From DAOTTW01 sp034437615 (GTDB lineage Bacteria; Chloroflexota; Anaerolineae; Aggregatilineales; Phototrophicaceae), in assembly GCA_034437615.1 (NCBI GenBank), contig DAOTTW010000418.1, positions 1-14,617 on the forward strand: 14,617 nt of DNA, in the 5' to 3' direction. Within the stretch, counting starts at the first letter, position 1. Each line of letters begins with the position of its first letter. Positions 1-7,236 of the stretch are shown here, piece after piece. The translations under genes and the position numbers were made by a program. The notes under the pieces are model-generated. The model saw nothing but the letters and a program-made list of their open reading frames with translations. It had not been told where the DNA came from and made no database searches.

Positions 1-300
1 ATTCAGTTTGCGCAGGATGTGGCACGCGATGCAGACCGTGTGATCGTCATCACCGAAAACGCCATTACGGACCCGCAGCAGGCAGCGCTCGTGCGGGCAT
101 TGCCACCAGAAAAGACGATTGCGGTTGCTCTCTGGTCGCCCTACGACATCCAAACCTACCCGGATGTGGCAGCTTACCTCGTTACGTATAGCTCACTGAC
201 ACAGCTACACGAGCCGCTCTGCGCGGTTCTGTTCGGCGCGGCACCCGCACAAGGCACGCTTTCGGTTGACCTGAGCAAACAACTGATAATCGCCCGCTAA
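1..300 (+). CDS. C-terminal fragment of a glycoside hydrolase family 3 protein (beta-N-acetylhexosaminidase-like)
   Basis: The reading frame is open from the first base, so the gene starts outside the window and only about 99 residues are visible, ending in TAA. The fragment reads as the C-terminal alpha/beta domain of bacterial GH3 enzymes related to beta-N-acetylglucosaminidase: a Rossmann-like strand (DRVIVITENA), a strand followed by S-P-Y-D (VALWSPYDIQTYPDV), the YLVTYS strand, and the end motif AVLFGAAPAQGTLSV, which corresponds to the usual 'vLFGeixPxGrLPV' ending of this family. Family knowledge suggests cleavage of N-acetylglucosamine or other beta-glycosides in cell-wall recycling or polysaccharide use. 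The catalytic N-terminal barrel is not in the window, so substrate cannot be judged. A GTG at base 19 is an internal valine, not a start. Confidence 0.75.
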   Translation: MQFAQDVARDADRVIVITENAITDPQQAALVRALPPEKTIAVALWSPYDIQTYPDVAAYLVTYSSLTQLHEPLCAVLFGAAPAQGTLSVDLSKQLIIAR

Positions 301-330
301 TGTGCGGATATTGGAGGAAAAAAACGCCAA

Positions 331-358
331 TTTAAACATAACGATTGGGTGGTATCAT
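331..358 (+). promoter_or_regulatory. Candidate promoter of the clp gene (extended -10)
   Basis: A TGG TATCAT extended -10 box lies at 350-358, with TTTAAA (331-336) as a possible -35 at a 16-base spacing. Transcription would start near 365, leaving a leader of about 100 bases before the clp ATG at 465. The -10 matches consensus in five of six positions and the -35 in four of six. Similar TGnTAnnAT boxes precede two other genes in the window. Confidence 0.45.
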
Positions 359-370
359 GCGGATGTAGTC

Positions 371-389
371 AATGCACAAAGCTTGCATT
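371..389. promoter_or_regulatory. Inverted repeat in the clp leader (possible operator or 5' UTR hairpin)
   Basis: AATGCA (371-376) and TGCATT (384-389) form perfect 6-base arms around the loop CAAAGCT, just downstream of the predicted transcription start. It does not match CIRCE (HrcA) or the CtsR heptad repeat that control heat-shock Clp genes in Firmicutes. It could be an operator or a leader hairpin; short palindromes also arise by chance. Confidence 0.25.
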
Positions 390-464
390 CGGCGGCGCTT
401 GTTGATGGCACCCCTGATTTAAGTTAACCTATGCCAACCAGATGAAACAGGACATGCGAAGCTC

Positions 465-2723
465 ATGGGTACGCTGAAACCCGACTTACTTTCTAAAGAT
501 ATGGATGCGGTGCTGAACGAAGCCGCAGACCTCCGGCGTGAATATCGGCATCAGACGGTCACGCCAGAGATTGTGCTGCTGACGCTGCTGCGCAAGCCGG
601 ACACCGCCGCCAGACGCCTGCTGAACGTCTTTCAGGACACACGCGGCGTCGATGTGGCACGCCTGACGCGGCAGGTTGAACTCGCGGTACAGAGCCGACG
701 CGACCAGAACGGCAACCTGGATTTTATCGCACGCGGCAACAAGAAGGTGCCGCTCAGCCGCCAGACGATTATCATGCTGGATGATGCGCTGAGCGTTGCC
801 AACTCCATGCATGAAGTGCGCATTGATACCGAGCACGCGCTGACGGTGCTATCTGAAAGTTCGATGAGCACCAGCGGCCTGCTGCGCCAGGAAGGGCTGA
901 CGCCGAAGGCCATCAAAGACGTGCTGAGCGATTCCAGCCAGGTCTTACCCCGCAAGCAGGGCGGCACCACAACGGATTTTGTGCAGCAGGGGCGCATGGG
1001 TGATTTGCGTGCGGTCTACTTCCGCGAGGATTTGCTGCGTGAGATGATTAACATCATTTCGCAGGCAGTCACGCGCCATATCATCTTACTGGGGCCAGAT
1101 GGCGTCGGTAAACGCACACTGGCCTATAGCTTGGCGCTGCTGATGTCTGAAGGCAGCGGCCCGGAAGGGCTGAGCAGCCTCGTGCAGATTGACGAGACAT
1201 CGCTGCTGGATAATGAACAGCAGGCCGTGCGTGCTGGCATGAGCAAGGCCCGCAACGGTATCTTATTTGTGCCGCACATTCACCGCTTTTTCGGCGGCCC
1301 AGCGAAGGCTGAATTCGCTAAAGCTACGTCAATGGTGCAGAAGGCGTTCTTGACTGAAGACCCCGTTATCATCGGCAGCACAACCGAGCTTGAGTATAAT
1401 CAGCGTATCACCAACGTCAGCGCCGTGACCGAAAACAGCACCCTCTTGCGCGTGCCAGAACCATCAGTCAATCAGACCATTGAGATGCTGATGATTAAGA
1501 AGCCACACCTGGAAAGCGATTACGACATCACAATCCAGCCCGATGCAGTACGCCTGGCGGCCAACCTCAGCAAGCGCTATCTCTCGGTAACGCCGCTACC
1601 GCGCAGCGCCGAGCAGTTATTGCACCGTACCGCCGCGATGGTCAGCTTGGGCCGTCAGCAACAACTGGCGTTTAAGCCGGATACACCCAACGATGGCCTG
1701 CTGGATGTCGAAGACATCACGTTAGCCGCCAGCCAGCTAACGGGCATCCCGGTCAGTAAGCTAGGCGAAGATGAGCGTATGCGCTATGCGCGTATGGTGG
1801 AGCACCTGCAAGAACACATCATCGGGCAAGACGAGGCTGTCATGGCGGTCAGCCGTGCGATTAAGACGGCGCGTGTGGGCCTGAAAGACGCCAAGCGGCC
1901 TATCGGCGCGTTCTTGTTTCTCGGTCCCACAGGTGTCGGTAAAACCGAGCTAGCGCGTGTGCTGGCCGAGTTCATGTTCGGCAGTCAGGAAGATATGCTG
2001 CCGCTGGATATGTCCGAATTCAAGGACGATAGCAGCGTGAACCGTCTGATTGGCTCACCCACCGGCTATATCGGCAGCGAAGAAGGTGGCCAACTAACCG
2101 AACGTGTGCGCCAGCAGCCCTATATCATTGTGCTGTTTGATGAGGTCGAAAAGGCCCACCCGCGCATTCTGGATTTGCTGCTACAGGTGATCGAAGAGGG
2201 CCGCCTAACCGATGGTCGTGGCCAGACGACGCGCTTCACCGAGGCCGTGATTATCCTGACCAGTAACATCGGCTCTGAGCATCTGTCCGTGCCTTACGTC
2301 GATGAGGGCATCCGCGAGCAAGTGATGGACGAGGTGCGCGAATTCCTGCGGCCAGAGTTCATCAACCGCCTGGATGACGTGGTGATGTTCAACGCCCTGA
2401 GTAACACACATCTGGAAAATATCATGCGCCTGCTGCTGGAAAAAGAACAGCAGTTAGCCGAAGAACGCGGCTTAAGCATCTCGTTTACCGATGGCGCGGT
2501 TAAATGGCTATCGGACCAAAACAACCAACCGGAATACGGCGCACGCCCGCTGAAGCGCATCATTCGGCGCTTTGTACGTGAACCGCTGGCTGATTTCCTG
2601 CTACGTACGAACCCGCCTGCGGGTACCGCCGTGCGTGTCAGCGCCAGCCGCAAGAAGGACGGTGGCCTGAAGTTCACGTCGGATGCCGACGGTGACGGTG
2701 AACACGAAGCCATAGACGCCTGA
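465..2723 (+). CDS. Two-domain Clp-family AAA+ ATPase (Clp protease ATP-binding subunit-like) with a degenerate first ATPase domain
   Basis: A 752-residue Hsp100/Clp protein, a class that unfolds or remodels proteins using ATP. Residues 1-150 hold two Clp-N helical repeats. The first AAA+ domain (about 176-400) keeps a Walker A-like GPDGVGKR (210-217), but the Walker B site reads ILFVPH (266-271) where ILFIDE is usual, the ALERRF arginine-finger segment reads AVTENS (320-325), and no KYRG pore loop is visible. The second domain (about 445-700) is complete: Walker A GPTGVGKT (487-494), Walker B VLFDE (556-560), pore loop GYIG (534-537), sensor 1 N601, arginine finger R635 in FINRLD, and sensor 2 in GARPLKR (692-698). 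The long ClpB coiled-coil middle domain is absent, and no IGF/LGF-type ClpP-docking tripeptide is seen in the loop after sensor 1 (604-625). The ATG is the first start after an in-frame TAA at 420-422; the ribosome site is weak (AGGA at 448-451). Confidence 0.9.
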   Translation: MGTLKPDLLSKDMDAVLNEAADLRREYRHQTVTPEIVLLTLLRKPDTAARRLLNVFQDTRGVDVARLTRQVELAVQSRRDQNGNLDFIARGNKKVPLSRQTIIMLDDALSVANSMHEVRIDTEHALTVLSESSMSTSGLLRQEGLTPKAIKDVLSDSSQVLPRKQGGTTTDFVQQGRMGDLRAVYFREDLLREMINIISQAVTRHIILLGPDGVGKRTLAYSLALLMSEGSGPEGLSSLVQIDETSLLDNEQQAVRAGMSKARNGILFVPHIHRFFGGPAKAEFAKATSMVQKAFLTEDPVIIGSTTELEYNQRITNVSAVTENSTLLRVPEPSVNQTIEMLMIKKPHLESDYDITIQPDAVRLAANLSKRYLSVTPLPRSAEQLLHRTAAMVSLGRQQQLAFKPDTPNDGLLDVEDITLAASQLTGIPVSKLGEDERMRYARMVEHLQEHIIGQDEAVMAVSRAIKTARVGLKDAKRPIGAFLFLGPTGVGKTELARVLAEFMFGSQEDMLPLDMSEFKDDSSVNRLIGSPTGYIGSEEGGQLTERVRQQPYIIVLFDEVEKAHPRILDLLLQVIEEGRLTDGRGQTTRFTEAVIILTSNIGSEHLSVPYVDEGIREQVMDEVREFLRPEFINRLDDVVMFNALSNTHLENIMRLLLEKEQQLAEERGLSISFTDGAVKWLSDQNNQPEYGARPLKRIIRRFVREPLADFLLRTNPPAGTAVRVSASRKKDGGLKFTSDADGDGEHEAIDA

Positions 2724-2765
2724 GCAAATAGCCGAGAGACTTAACATTCGGATGGTAACATAACG

Positions 2766-3353
2766 ATGCCGGACCAAGACGACGACACACTGAGCAAGCC
2801 ACCGCAACCCCTCCGCCCCGAATGGGGCTGGTCGGCGTGGATGGCGACAGTCGGTTATCTGGCGGCGCATCACAGCCCGGATGCCCGCCTGCGCCTGCAA
2901 GTCTACCAACGCCCGGATCATCTCTTGATCTGGTCGGCTGCGTTGCTCTGGGGTGATAACGCCGAGCAGGTGCAGGAGCGGGCGTCTTATGCGGCTGCGC
3001 TCAGGGATTTATGGCGAGAGGTATGCAACTACCACACGATCTTTAAATCCGAGCAAGAGCGCGTGCTACAACCACAGGATTACCGTGAGGACCGCTGGCT
3101 GGACGAAAAGACAAACGATGTGCTGGAGCGGCTGCTGCGTGTGACCGAAGCGGTCTTCGCGGGCGATTGGCGCTTGCTGATCGTCTATCAGCCCGGTGAA
3201 CAACCGGATAACCGCGTGTTGGCGCGGATGCTGGCCAAAGAAACCCATGTGCAGCGTGCAGGGCGTGGCCCGACATTGCGCGACGCTTGCCGTAACCTGT
3301 ATCAGAATACAGCAGGCACCTATGCAGCGCACCTGCGCCGCGACAAGGGTTAA
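2766..3353 (+). CDS. Protein of unknown function, possibly internally duplicated
   Basis: A 195-residue soluble protein that I do not recognise. There is no signal peptide or membrane segment. It starts 42 bases after the clp stop on the same strand, so co-transcription with the Clp ATPase is likely and a role as adaptor or co-factor is conceivable, but this is only inference from position. Two segments resemble each other: residues 41-88 (RLRLQVYQ ... ALRDLWREV) and 135-180 (WRLLIVYQ ... TLRDACRNLYQ). Each has a hydrophobic strand ending in VYQ, then a helix with a L-R-D core, joined by a charged helical stretch (95-130). The GxTLxxAxxNL pattern of the second unit is loosely reminiscent of HicB-like folds, though too weak to assign. 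A GGATGG sequence about ten bases upstream may serve as ribosome site. Confidence 0.75.
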   Translation: MPDQDDDTLSKPPQPLRPEWGWSAWMATVGYLAAHHSPDARLRLQVYQRPDHLLIWSAALLWGDNAEQVQERASYAAALRDLWREVCNYHTIFKSEQERVLQPQDYREDRWLDEKTNDVLERLLRVTEAVFAGDWRLLIVYQPGEQPDNRVLARMLAKETHVQRAGRGPTLRDACRNLYQNTAGTYAAHLRRDKG

Positions 3354-3401
3354 CGTAAGAACATATAGCTTAGCTAGATAAACAAGAGAGGTGCCAAAAT
3401 T

Positions 3402-4826
3402 ATGACAATGGCAAAAATTGATCGCTCCATCTTCCGTAAGTACGACATTCGTGGCCTCGCAATGGGCGATAAGATCCAACTGACGCCCGAAATTGCGCAA
3501 CTGGTCGGCAAGGCGTTAGGGACGTATCTGCCGGACCAATTCGGCACAGAGCGCGTTTTCGTCGGCAGCGATAACCGCCTGACCTCCGGTGAACTAAGCA
3601 ACGCGATGATTGCGGGCCTGACCTCTACCGGGATGCCCGTCACTGAAATCGGTGAGGTGTTGACGCCCACCGTGTATTTCGCGTCTGCAAGCTATGGCGA
3701 AAAAGGCGCAGGCGTGATGGTCACAGGTAGCCACCTGACAACCGAATATAATGGCATCAAGATGGCTTATGGCAAGCTGGCCCTCTCCGGCGATCAGATT
3801 CAGGATTTGCTGCGCATCATCGAAAACGGCGTGTTCAAGATGGGTAGCGGCACGGTCGATCAGGACCGCGACATGATCCATAAGCACATGGCCTACATTG
3901 GCGATCAGGTCACCATGACGCGCAAGCTGAAGGTCGTGCTGGACGCAGGCAACGGCCTTTCAGGGATGTACGTCCCGCCGTTGCTGGAAAAGCTCGGCCT
4001 GGATGTCGTCTGCCTGTTCTGTGAACCCGATGGCACCTTCCCGAACCACCTGCCCAACCCCGAAGACCCCGAAATGACCAAAGACCTAGAAGCCAAAGTG
4101 GTCGAAACGGGCGCAGATGTCGGCCTGGCTTTTGATGGCGACTCGGACCGTGCCGGCTTCATTGATGAGCATGGCCACCACATCGCCGCAGATCGTCTGT
4201 TGGCGTTGCTGGCGCGTGATATGTTGCAGCGTCACCCCGGCACGCCCGTCGTCTTTGATGTGAAAGCATCGCAAGCGCTACCGGACGAGATCAAGAAGTA
4301 CGGCGGCGAGCCTGTCATGTGGAAGGCTGGCCACAGCCTGATGAAAGCCAAGATGAACGCAATCGGCTCGCTGCTGGGTGGTGAGGTCAGCGGCCATATC
4401 TTCATTGGTGAAAATTACTACGGCTTCGATGATGCGCCGCTGGTCGCGCTGAAAGCACTGGCCATCTTCGCCAGCAGCGACAAGACCGTTTCGCAGATGT
4501 TCGAGGAAATCCCTAAGCTGCACGCCACACCAGAGATTATTTTATCTGCGCCGGACGATGTGAAGTTCGGTATCATCGACGAAATCCGTGAAGCGCTGGC
4601 TAAAGACTACGAAGTAATTACAGTTGATGGGGCGCGTGCGGTCTTCGAGAACGGCTGGGGGCTGGTGCGTGCCAGCAACACACAACCTGCTATCACGCTG
4701 CGCTTTGAAGCCTACGAAGAAGCCGACATCCTGAAGTACATGCAGCTTTTCAAAGCACAACTGGATCATCACCCGGAAATTGACCAGAGCAAATTCGACG
4801 CGCAAATCAAAAAATTCGGCGGCTAG
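3402..4826 (+). CDS. Phosphomannomutase/phosphoglucomutase (alpha-D-phosphohexomutase)
   Basis: This 474-residue cytoplasmic enzyme interconverts hexose 1- and 6-phosphates, supplying mannose-1-P or glucose-1-P for polysaccharide and sugar-nucleotide synthesis. All four family signatures are present: the phosphoserine loop VMVTGSH with S110, the metal loop DGDSDR (245-250), the sugar-specificity loop GEVSGH (327-332) followed by YGFDD, and the phosphate-binding loop RASNTQPA (423-430). The opening FRKYDIRG is also typical. Length matches bacterial PMM/PGM enzymes of about 460 residues. GEVSGH plus GFDD argue for PMM/PGM over GlmM. An oddity is the sequence after the catalytic serine, SHLTTEYNG, where SHNPPxYNG is usual. 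The start at 3402 is chosen because GAGAGG (3386-3391) sits ten bases upstream; a second ATG at 3408 is spaced worse. It lies 48 bases after the preceding gene. Confidence 0.92.
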   Translation: MTMAKIDRSIFRKYDIRGLAMGDKIQLTPEIAQLVGKALGTYLPDQFGTERVFVGSDNRLTSGELSNAMIAGLTSTGMPVTEIGEVLTPTVYFASASYGEKGAGVMVTGSHLTTEYNGIKMAYGKLALSGDQIQDLLRIIENGVFKMGSGTVDQDRDMIHKHMAYIGDQVTMTRKLKVVLDAGNGLSGMYVPPLLEKLGLDVVCLFCEPDGTFPNHLPNPEDPEMTKDLEAKVVETGADVGLAFDGDSDRAGFIDEHGHHIAADRLLALLARDMLQRHPGTPVVFDVKASQALPDEIKKYGGEPVMWKAGHSLMKAKMNAIGSLLGGEVSGHIFIGENYYGFDDAPLVALKALAIFASSDKTVSQMFEEIPKLHATPEIILSAPDDVKFGIIDEIREALAKDYEVITVDGARAVFENGWGLVRASNTQPAITLRFEAYEEADILKYMQLFKAQLDHHPEIDQSKFDAQIKKFGG

Positions 4827-4878
4827 CGTAAACGCGCAACCCTGCCCGAAAACTAATGGAAAAACCCACCAAACCTTT

Positions 4879-4930
4879 GTAGGGGCGACCCGATGTGGTC
4901 GCCCGGTGCCGTAGGCATAAAAGCCCCTAC
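4879..4930. repeat. REP/BIME-like palindromic element, copy 1
   Basis: A 52-base element bounded by perfect 8-base terminal inverted repeats, GTAGGGGC (4879-4886) and GCCCCTAC (4923-4930). Inside, GGGCGACC and GGTCGCCC form an 8-base stem with loop CGATGT, and TGCC-GTA-GGCA forms a small second stem. It lies between the phosphomutase and the methyltransferase, and its right end directly abuts the AGGA that probably serves as the methyltransferase ribosome site (4931-4934). Confidence 0.75.
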
Positions 4931-4945
4931 AGGATGTTGTTACCT

Positions 4946-5653
4946 ATGGACCGCTTCAAACAAATCTACAGCACACAAGCCAACCAATATGACCGCCTCG
5001 TGGCCCGGCAGGATGCACGCGGCAACCTGTTTGCAGCCATCACAGATGTTGCGTCGCTATCCGGCGCAGTGGTGGCCGAATGGGGTGCGGGCACAGGCCG
5101 CATCACGCGCATGTTGAGTGTGCTAGCCCGTCACATCTACGCCTTCGACCAATCACAGGCTATGCTGACCGTTGCCGCTGAGCAGCTAGAGCAAACTGGC
5201 ATGGAAAACTGGTCGCTAGCGGTGGCTGAGCATATGAATGTCCCGCTAGCGGATAACAGCGTAGACCTTGCGCTACAGGGCTGGGCCTTCGGGCATACAA
5301 TGTTCTGGCACCCCAACACATGGCGACAGCGCATCGCAATGAGCCTTGATGAGATGCAGCGTGTCGTTAAACCAGGCGGCCATATCATCTTGATAGAAAC
5401 CATGACCACAGGCGCACGCCAACCGCAGCCACCCAACGAAGAGCTGGCTACGCTTTACGATTACTGGCAACGCTACTACGATTTTGAATATCGCTGGCTA
5501 CGCACCGATTATCAATTTGCCAGCGAAGCCGAAGCCGAAGAACTGATCCCTTTCTTCTTTAGCGAAAACGAAGTTGATCCGAGCGTCTGGCAGGGCAAGC
5601 TCAGGCTGCCTGAATGCACGGGCATCTGGTTCAAGACCGTCAGCGCCAGCTAA
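4946..5653 (+). CDS. Class I SAM-dependent methyltransferase
   Basis: A 235-residue Rossmann-fold methyltransferase of the Methyltransf_11/25 type. Motif I reads VVAEWGAGTGRIT (residues 43-55), the acidic residue that binds the SAM ribose follows in AFDQS, and later come LAVAEHMNVPLADNSVDLAL and VVKPGGHIILIET, the usual strand 4-5 region. The substrate cannot be inferred. ATG 4946 is chosen over the longer frame beginning at 4895 for two reasons: that frame begins inside a palindromic repeat, and AGGA (4931-4934) is placed 11 bases before 4946. MDRFKQIYSTQANQYD is also a natural opening for this family. The next gene follows 21 bases downstream, so the two are probably co-transcribed. Confidence 0.85.
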   Translation: MDRFKQIYSTQANQYDRLVARQDARGNLFAAITDVASLSGAVVAEWGAGTGRITRMLSVLARHIYAFDQSQAMLTVAAEQLEQTGMENWSLAVAEHMNVPLADNSVDLALQGWAFGHTMFWHPNTWRQRIAMSLDEMQRVVKPGGHIILIETMTTGARQPQPPNEELATLYDYWQRYYDFEYRWLRTDYQFASEAEAEELIPFFFSENEVDPSVWQGKLRLPECTGIWFKTVSAS

Positions 5654-5674
5654 GCGCGTGAGGAGCAACCCCAA

Positions 5675-6238
5675 ATGTTAGAACAGCAGCAGACGCAGAC
5701 AAAGCAAAAGACCACGCTCAGCGCCTTCCATGAATTCATCGAGCGGCCCGAAAACCAGGATAAGCTGTTCGAACTCATCAACGGGGAGATTGTGCAAAAA
5801 GTGGTTACACAAAAACACGGTAAAATCGCATTACGTATCGGTGCACGTCTGATTGATTTTGTAGATGAGCATGAACTCGGTCATGCAGGCGTTGAGGTGA
5901 GCTATAACGCCCCCGGTGATGAGGAAAACGAGCGCTTGCCGGATGTCTCGGTACATCTCACAGATCAGCCCCCGGTTGCAAAAGGTGCCGTACAAGGGAT
6001 GCCCGACCTAGCCGTTGAGGTGAAATCGCCATCGAACACCTACATGAGCCTGCGCGAGAAGGCCAGCTATTACCTGCGCAACGGCAGCAAAATGGTCTGG
6101 TTGGTGTATCCTGACTCGCAGCAGGTCGAGGTGTATCGTGCAGGCCAGGACATCGAATTTCTGAAGCAGGGCGATGCCATCACAGGTGGCGATGTGCTGA
6201 CCGGTTTTACGCTGCCGCTAGAGCGCATTTTCCGTTAA
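5675..6238 (+). CDS. Uma2-family (DUF820) restriction-endonuclease-like protein
   Basis: A 187-residue protein of the Uma2/DUF820 family, which has a PD-(D/E)XK nuclease fold and is typically multi-copy in cyanobacteria and Chloroflexota; its biological role is not established. The expected residues are visible: E33 in the LFELINGEIV opening, H48, the LPDVSV strand with D90, then PDLAVEVKSPS with E115 and K117 forming the nuclease motif, followed by the helix LREKASYYLRNGSKMVWLV. Length is normal for the family and the putative active site looks complete. A strong ribosome site, GAGGAG (5660-5665), is nine bases before the ATG. It lies 21 bases after the methyltransferase stop, which suggests one transcript, though a functional link is not evident. 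Confidence 0.9.
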   Translation: MLEQQQTQTKQKTTLSAFHEFIERPENQDKLFELINGEIVQKVVTQKHGKIALRIGARLIDFVDEHELGHAGVEVSYNAPGDEENERLPDVSVHLTDQPPVAKGAVQGMPDLAVEVKSPSNTYMSLREKASYYLRNGSKMVWLVYPDSQQVEVYRAGQDIEFLKQGDAITGGDVLTGFTLPLERIFR

Positions 6239-6248
6239 ATATTCTTGT

Positions 6249-6320
6249 GGATGAACGAAAACAAACCTACATGATCGTAGGGACGCGGCTTGACGTGTCC
6301 GCCCACGAAAACAGACAACC
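6249..6320 (+). repeat. REP-like element with conserved leader, copy 2
   Basis: A 28-base AT-rich leader starting GGATGAACGAAAACAAACC (6249-6276) precedes a GTAG foot (6277-6280) and an imperfect hairpin (6281-6300). The span 6249-6303 matches 8519-8573 at 47 of 55 positions with no gap. After the hairpin, ACGAAAACA (6305-6313) repeats part of the leader, so the second hairpin found in other copies is replaced here by a second leader-like piece. It begins 11 bases after the Uma2 stop. Confidence 0.7.
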
Positions 6321-6365
6321 ATGCTGTTATGTGCTAAAGCCCTTAAGCAGCCCATAGGCGATCAG

Positions 6366-6374
6366 TGCTACAAT
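6366..6374 (+). promoter_or_regulatory. Candidate extended -10 promoter of the lipoprotein gene
   Basis: TGC TACAAT at 6366-6374 is a good extended -10 box. The -35 is poor; TTAAGC at 6343-6348 would give a long 20-base spacing. Transcription would start near 6381, leaving about 30 bases before the ATG at 6413. Confidence 0.45.
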
Positions 6375-6412
6375 GGCGCTATTGTTGATACATCAGCCGA
6401 AAGCGCCCTATC

Positions 6413-7114
6413 ATGCTAAAGCGTTCTGTACTGCTGCTACTGCTCGTTTTCCTGCTTGCGTTCGTCGCCGCGTGTGCTGCCGCACCAAGCGACACACTGC
6501 CAACAGAAGCCCAACTGCCCACGCTAGGCCCCGCCCCCACCACCGAAGGCGCTGACCCCGTGCCGCAGGTACCGACAGAACCACCACCAACCGCAACATC
6601 CAATCGGCGTGCTGTGCCAACAGAAATTCCAGGCCGCCAGACGAACGTAACGCCTGTACTGCCCACCGTTGCGGACGAACCAACTGCTATCCCGTTTGAT
6701 GACCCGGACGAGAACAGCGCCACAGGCAGCGAAATCCGCATACAAGACGCGGTCAGAGGCGACACGCTCGTATTTGATGCGCCGCCGGGATGGTCACAGG
6801 GTGATACATCGGGCAGCATCACGAAAGAGGATAACATCGTCAGCGTAGCTATTGCGCCATCGGAATTACAGGGCACGGCATTACAAACAGTCGCGCAAAT
6901 GCTGCTAGATAGCGACAACCTGAGCTTTGATAACACAACCGCCGGGGACCGCCTGACGCTGATAGCAACGTCAGGACAGGACCAGGGTGATGTCGTCGCC
7001 TATCTCGTCTCACTAGAACAGATTGTCGTCTTTATCGACCAGGCAGACGGCGCTGACCCCGGCTTCTATCGTGAGGAAATCTTGCAGATGGTCGGCAACG
7101 TGCGCATTGAATAG
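6413..7114 (+). CDS. Secreted lipoprotein of unknown function
   Basis: A 233-residue predicted lipoprotein. Residues 1-20 form a signal peptide (MLKRS then a leucine-rich core) ending in the lipobox VAAC, with C21 as the lipidated residue. A Pro/Thr-rich, low-complexity linker spans about 22-100, consistent with a tether across the cell envelope. The globular part (about 105-233) opens with DTLVFDAPPGWSQG, which resembles the 'pxgW' start of DUF1795/PsbP-like domains, and ends with a FYREEILQMVGNVRI helix-strand typical of those small extracytoplasmic domains; this assignment is tentative. There is no enzyme motif. It has its own candidate promoter and is convergent with the SGNH hydrolase gene, so it is probably a single-gene transcript. 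Confidence 0.8.
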   Translation: MLKRSVLLLLLVFLLAFVAACAAAPSDTLPTEAQLPTLGPAPTTEGADPVPQVPTEPPPTATSNRRAVPTEIPGRQTNVTPVLPTVADEPTAIPFDDPDENSATGSEIRIQDAVRGDTLVFDAPPGWSQGDTSGSITKEDNIVSVAIAPSELQGTALQTVAQMLLDSDNLSFDNTTAGDRLTLIATSGQDQGDVVAYLVSLEQIVVFIDQADGADPGFYREEILQMVGNVRIE

Positions 7115-7156
7115 GACACTTATGGAGAAACCGAAATGAATTCATAAAATAGCTCT

Positions 7157-7235
7157 GCGGGGACGCAGCGTGCTGCGCCCTGGGCGCAATGCGTTGCACC
7201 CCTACAGATTGCTCAGGGTTTGTTTTCGTTCATCC
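7157..7235 (-). repeat. REP/BIME-like element with conserved leader, copy 3 (inverted)
   Basis: Read on the minus strand: the 19-base leader GGATGAACGAAAACAAACC (7235 to 7217), identical to copy 2, then a GTAG foot (7205-7202), a hairpin with arms GGGTGCAA and TTGCGCCC, and a second hairpin with arms GGGCGCAGC and GCTGCGTCCC (one bulged base) ending near 7157. The far foot is degenerate. The element fills the gap between two convergent genes, and its leader starts one base beyond the SGNH hydrolase stop codon, a position where the hairpins could help end both transcripts. Confidence 0.65.
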
Positions 7236-7236
7236 G

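Noticed and set aside
990..1664. Frameshift or pseudogene in the clp gene
   Set aside because: The frame is continuous for 752 codons and the flanking family motifs (PEPSVNQTIEML, second ATPase domain) remain in register.
2753..2761. TGGTAACAT as a promoter for the unknown gene at 2766
   Set aside because: It is only five bases from the ATG, which would require a leaderless transcript starting at or inside the start codon; co-transcription with clp is simpler.
4895..4945. N-terminal extension of the methyltransferase
   Set aside because: It starts within a palindromic repeat, and a well-placed ribosome site favours ATG 4946.
6379..6936. Open frame of 185 residues on the minus strand
   Set aside because: It is antisense to the lipoprotein gene, whose signal peptide and lipobox are clear; the Ser/Val/Gly-rich content is a by-product of the Pro/Thr-rich linker.
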